Assembly (NCBI GenBank): GCA_045534165.1
Contig: JAZSJD010000024.1
Coordinates: 1-35,355 of the forward strand
DNA from: SIG575 sp045534165
Lineage (GTDB): Bacteria > Bacillota > Clostridia > Oscillospirales > Acutalibacteraceae
DNA length: 35,355 nucleotides
Direction of reading: 5' to 3'
The notes beneath the pieces are model-generated. The model saw only the letters and a program-made list of their open reading frames with translations, had not been told where the DNA came from and made no database searches. Shown here in pieces: positions 32,397 through 35,355 of this stretch; within the stretch, counting starts at the first letter, position 1; each line of letters starts with the position of its first letter. Position numbers and translations under genes: made by a program.

Positions 32397-32943
32397 TGTA
32401 ATCTTCATATTTTTCAGTAATAAAATTCAATGAGTTATCTGTTGTGTCGATTTCAGACAGATTTCTGTCGATGCCGGTACCGAATGCTTTAAGATAAGCT
32501 TCTTTCCTTGTCCAGATTTCAGTAAAAATAATATTTTTGTTCTCTGTGGCATTTATTAAACTGATTTCGTTTTCACAACACACTCTGTTTACTAATTTGT
32601 CTGAAGGAGTTTTAAGTTTTTCAATATCAATTCCGATTTCGTTGCGGCTGATGGCAAGGACAATAAAATTTTCACAATGGCTTAGGGAAAAATGTATTTC
32701 AGGATGACTTTTACAGAAAGGTTTACCTTTTTCTGTAACGGAAAAAATTAAATCTTTTTTGTCTGTTCCGAATTCTTTTGATATTGTTTCTTTTGCAAAG
32801 CCTTGTGAAAGAAGAATTTCATTTTTTCTGTTATGGTTTTTCGCAGATAAGTATTGTTCCTTTTTTTCTTTATCTAAAAAAGACAAGAAATCAGCTTTTT
32901 TCTCTTCTGTGAAAGAGTTCATATCAGCTATGTAATATTTCAT
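32374..32943 (-). CDS. 4'-phosphopantetheinyl transferase, Sfp type
   Basis: A 189-residue enzyme that moves phosphopantetheine from CoA to a carrier-protein serine. Motifs are FSLSHC (about 85-90), GIDIEKL with Mg ligands D106 and E108, and WTRKEAYLKA with E148. No NRPS, PKS or carrier protein is in the window, so the partner may be the fatty-acid ACP or a distant cluster. The frame extends 21 codons upstream through the DUF378 spacer hairpin; ATG 32943 (MKYYIAD) follows AGGTGATAAA. It overlaps the MFS gene 3' end tail to tail by 23 bases. Confidence 0.9.
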   Translation of the reverse strand: MKYYIADMNSFTEEKKADFLSFLDKEKKEQYLSAKNHNRKNEILLSQGFAKETISKEFGTDKKDLIFSVTEKGKPFCKSHPEIHFSLSHCENFIVLAISRNEIGIDIEKLKTPSDKLVNRVCCENEISLINATENKNIIFTEIWTRKEAYLKAFGTGIDRNLSEIDTTDNSLNFITEKYEDYIISVFSL

Positions 32944-32960
32944 TTTATCACCTAAAATTA

Positions 32961-32987
32961 TACCGATATACTTGCTGTATATCGGTA
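32961..32987 (+). terminator. Hairpin with plus-strand U-tract between sfp and the DUF378 gene
   Basis: An 11-bp perfect inverted repeat (TACCGATATAC / GTATATCGGTA) with a TTGCT loop. The plus strand continues ATTTTTTTATT, which would terminate antisense or read-through transcription coming from the MFS gene. On the minus strand the tail is only ATAATTTT, so termination of the DUF378 transcript is likely weaker. Confidence 0.65.
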
Positions 32988-32992
32988 TTTTT

Positions 32993-33223
32993 TTATTGAA
33001 CGTCATCGTTCATGCTTGTAGACTCGACTAATTCATCAGTTCTTCTGAACAAGAGTGAAATGCACCAGATTCCGGCAAGGGCAACGAGAGTGTAAACAAC
33101 ACGGCTGAGGATTGCATCCTGACCGCCGAAAACCCACGCAACCAAATCGAATTGGAACAAACCAATTGTACCCCAGTTAAGAGCACCGATGATGACGAGG
33201 ACCAAGGATATTTTGTCAAGCAT
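32993..33223 (-). CDS. DUF378-family small membrane protein
   Basis: A 76-residue protein beginning MLDKISLVLVIIGALNWGTIGLF, with a second hydrophobic helix RVVYTLVALAGIWCISLLF and a short charged tail. The NWG turn after the first helix is typical of DUF378 (YuzA-like) proteins, whose function is unknown. The frame extends upstream to 33283, but ATG 33221-33223 follows GGAGGAGATG and gives the family length. The rqcH stop is 56 bases upstream, so read-through from rqcH is possible. Confidence 0.88.
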   Translation of the reverse strand: MLDKISLVLVIIGALNWGTIGLFQFDLVAWVFGGQDAILSRVVYTLVALAGIWCISLLFRRTDELVESTSMNDDVQ

Positions 33224-33279
33224 AATTTCATCTCCTCCTGTCAAAGTTATTTTGGACAGAAAAAAAGAATTTATGCACT

Positions 33280-35049
33280 TCAATTTTTATTTTGTTCAGA
33301 TAATCTTTCCACAAGTTTTTCGTCAGGTTTTACAAATAAAGTGTTGTAAACGTGGTAAATGACAAACCCCGGTTTTGCTCCGTTTGGCTTTTTCAAATTT
33401 TTCACTAGAGTATAATCAACGGGCACCTGGGAAGAAAAACGAGCTTTGCTGTTATATGCTGCGATTATTGCAGCTTGTTCTATTGCAAGGTCGGAAATTT
33501 CTTTTCCGTCAGAAACGATAATTGCATGCGAACCGTGAATTTTCTGAGTATGCAACCACAAATCATTTCCTCTTGCAGTTTTTAAAGAAAGCTTGTCATT
33601 CTGAACATTGTTTCTGCCTACAAGAATTGTAAATCCGTCATCGGAAATATATTTTTTTGGTGGAAGGGATTTTTGATTTTTGTTTTTCGAGTCTTTCTGT
33701 TTTGATTTTAAATATCCGCTTTCTGCAAGTTCTCTGCGGATTTCAGTGATTTCATCTTCACCGTCAGCACGATTTAATTCATCAAGAACAGATTCAAGAT
33801 ACTCAAGTTCTTCCTTGTTTTTTTCTATAAGTTCTGTCAGCATTTTTTCTGCTGTTTTTGCTTTTCTGTATTCCTTGAAATATTTCTGTGAGTTTGCAGT
33901 CGGTGTAAGGGCAGGGTCGACCTTGATTCTGATTAAATTATTATTGTCGTAATAATTTTCAACCTCGTAGAAAGTCACGCCTTTTTCCAGTCTGTACTGA
34001 TTTGCACTGATAAGCTCTGCGTTTATTCTTAAAGTTTCTCTGTCAACGCATTGTGCAAGTTCAGAGGTCTGCAGGTTGATTTTTTTAGCAGTTCTCTGAA
34101 TTAAGTTGTTAAGCTTTTTATAAAGGTCGTCAGAACGTTGTTTTGTTCTTTCAAGTCTGTCGCGTTCATAATAGAATCTGTCAAGGAGAGATGAAAAGCT
34201 TTCTTCTCTCACGCTCTTTCTTACGTTACCGTACTGATTGATTTCTATGAAAGCGCAATCAACGGGACGGGAATTTTCATCTTCCACAACAAAGGGAAGT
34301 GCTTTTTCATTTTTTATTATGTCCTGAATTTCTTCAATTACGGCATATAATTTATCTTTTTCTTTTTCATCGAGTTCACAGCAGAACTTGTCATATTCTG
34401 TAGTCTTAAAGGCGATTTCGCGGCTTATAACAGGTGATATGCCTTCGATGGAAGATAAAACTGCAGATGACAGATTTTTATTTGAAAATGATAAAATTTT
34501 ATTGCAGATTTTTTCTGCACTTTCAGTAAACAAATCAAGTTTGAACTGCTTAGGCGGAAGAGCATAAGTAAGTCCCGGTAAAATCTGTCTTACTGATGAG
34601 GTTGAAAAGTCAACTCGTTTGAGTGCATCAATAATTATATTGCTTTCAGTATTTATAAGAATTATATTACTGTGCTGTGCCATAATTTCGATAACAAGAG
34701 AAAGTTTTACTCTGTCACCAATTTCGTTTGTTGAATCGAAGTCGATAAAAAGAATTCTGTCGCTGTCAACCTGACGGAAGCCTGTGATCATCGCACTCGT
34801 AAGATGCTTTCTTAAAAGCATACAAAGCATAGGCGGAGTTTTCGGATTTTCAGGGGCATGGGTTGTAAAGTGGATGCGCGGACTGTTTGCACGGGCAGAA
34901 AGCAAAAGCTTTTTCTGGTCGTTTCTAGCGCGGAGAATCAGCACCAATTCTTCCTTTGAAGGTTGGTGCACTTTTTCAACACGCATTGTAACAGCTTCTT
35001 GTTCAATTTCATTTTTTACTTGTTTTAAAAATATACCGTCAAGTGCCAT
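33280..35049 (-). CDS. rqcH: Rqc2 homologue RqcH (NFACT protein), ribosome quality control
   Basis: A 589-residue NFACT protein. The N-terminal NFACT-N domain has D97-R98 in QVDSDRILF, the pair needed for alanine-tail addition in Bacillus RqcH. A helix-hairpin-helix region (LSSIEGISPVISREIA) and a long coiled coil follow, then the NFACT-R RNA-binding domain near the end with GRNNVQNDKLSL and NDLWLHTQKIHGSHAII. RqcH recruits tRNA-Ala to stalled 50S subunits and tags the nascent chain. It has also been called fibronectin-binding protein FbpA. ATG 35049 (MALDG) has no strong ribosome binding site, just after a Nif3-family gene (stop 5 bases upstream), so coupling is likely. Confidence 0.93.
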   Translation of the reverse strand: MALDGIFLKQVKNEIEQEAVTMRVEKVHQPSKEELVLILRARNDQKKLLLSARANSPRIHFTTHAPENPKTPPMLCMLLRKHLTSAMITGFRQVDSDRILFIDFDSTNEIGDRVKLSLVIEIMAQHSNIILINTESNIIIDALKRVDFSTSSVRQILPGLTYALPPKQFKLDLFTESAEKICNKILSFSNKNLSSAVLSSIEGISPVISREIAFKTTEYDKFCCELDEKEKDKLYAVIEEIQDIIKNEKALPFVVEDENSRPVDCAFIEINQYGNVRKSVREESFSSLLDRFYYERDRLERTKQRSDDLYKKLNNLIQRTAKKINLQTSELAQCVDRETLRINAELISANQYRLEKGVTFYEVENYYDNNNLIRIKVDPALTPTANSQKYFKEYRKAKTAEKMLTELIEKNKEELEYLESVLDELNRADGEDEITEIRRELAESGYLKSKQKDSKNKNQKSLPPKKYISDDGFTILVGRNNVQNDKLSLKTARGNDLWLHTQKIHGSHAIIVSDGKEISDLAIEQAAIIAAYNSKARFSSQVPVDYTLVKNLKKPNGAKPGFVIYHVYNTLFVKPDEKLVERLSEQNKN

Positions 35050-35054
35050 AAATT

Positions 35055-35355
35055 TTAGTCCTTAAGATATTTGATGGGGTTGGTTTCAGATAAAACAATA
35101 ATATCTGTTTCGGAAAATCTTCCGCGGAGTTTACCGGCTAAAATTGCCATTGCAGGGTTTTCTGTTTCAAAATGTCCTGCAGCAATGAGAGTAAGTCCGT
35201 CTTCTTTAGCGTCGAGGAATTCGTGATATTTAGCATCCCCCGTAACAAAAGCATCAATGCCCAGTTCAGCAACCTCTTTTGCAAAATCTGCGCCTGCACC
35301 TGAACATACTGCAACAGTTTCGATTTCTTTTTCACCGTCACAGAAACGGACATCT
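35055..35355 (-). CDS. Nif3-family (YqfO) dinuclear metal protein, 3' part only
   Basis: About 99 codons are open up to TAA at 35055-35057; the start is outside the window. The visible part has the Nif3 C-terminal features AVCSGAGADFAKEV, DAFVTGDAKYHEFLDA and AAGHFETENPAM, where the histidine and glutamate (GHFETE) are metal ligands. The family is often called GTP cyclohydrolase 1 type 2, but its real activity is disputed. It lies directly upstream of rqcH and is probably cotranscribed. Confidence 0.9.
   Translation of the reverse strand, partial: DVRFCDGEKEIETVAVCSGAGADFAKEVAELGIDAFVTGDAKYHEFLDAKEDGLTLIAAGHFETENPAMAILAGKLRGRFSETDIIVLSETNPIKYLKD

Overview
The window looks like the chromosome of a low-to-mid GC Firmicute, most likely a gut-type Clostridia/Oscillospirales organism. 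Three things suggest this: the gene order of the spc/alpha ribosomal cluster (map, a KOW protein, then infA), strong AGGAGG ribosome binding sites with sigma-A type promoters, and the accessory content (BspA-like leucine-rich repeat protein, DUF4364, DUF378, RqcH). The genus is inference; no rRNA is present.

Region 1 (1-8607, + strand) is a gapless run of ribosomal and core genes: rpsH (3' end), rplF, rplR, rpsE, rpmD, rplO, secY, adk, map, a KOW protein, infA, rpmJ, rpsM, rpsK, rpsD, rpoA, rplQ. It closes with a hairpin terminator. The odd point is rpmJ, which lacks its usual stop codon and runs 20 codons further into rpsM.

Region 2 (8608-23990) is accessory and built of short, individually promoted units. 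It holds an SGNH hydrolase (+), an operon of a GH38 alpha-mannosidase, a GNAT acetyltransferase and an HD-domain protein (-), and a 56-residue two-helix membrane protein (-) divergent from a small XRE regulator (+). The two divergent genes share an inverted-repeat operator. Next come a secreted beta-propeller-like protein (-), a secreted PHP phosphoesterase (-), a second and larger GH38 mannosidase (-) and, divergently, a 1233-residue secreted BspA-type LRR protein (+). Two intracellular mannosidases, exported proteins and an adhesin-like protein suggest a mannose-containing glycan or phosphoglycan theme, but no sugar transporter lies among them.

Region 3 (23991-30301, - strand) is a tight run recD2, comF, mreB-like, DUF4364 and ribulokinase, with one promoter found ahead of recD2 and one terminator after the kinase. 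A class II aldolase of fuculose-phosphate type follows upstream (30302-30985) with its own promoter, an operator-like palindrome and a terminator. Divergent from it is an MFS transporter.

Region 4 (32374-35355, - strand) has an Sfp-type phosphopantetheinyl transferase that overlaps the MFS gene tail to tail, a DUF378 membrane protein, rqcH (NFACT) and the 3' part of a Nif3-family gene cut by the window edge. No tRNA, rRNA, CRISPR array, insertion sequence or phage gene was seen, and no gene-free stretch exceeds 300 bases. No single clearly new system stands out. The best candidates for follow-up are the XRE/small-membrane-protein switch, the extended L36, and the PHP/propeller/mannosidase/BspA block with shared hydrophobic C-terminal tails.
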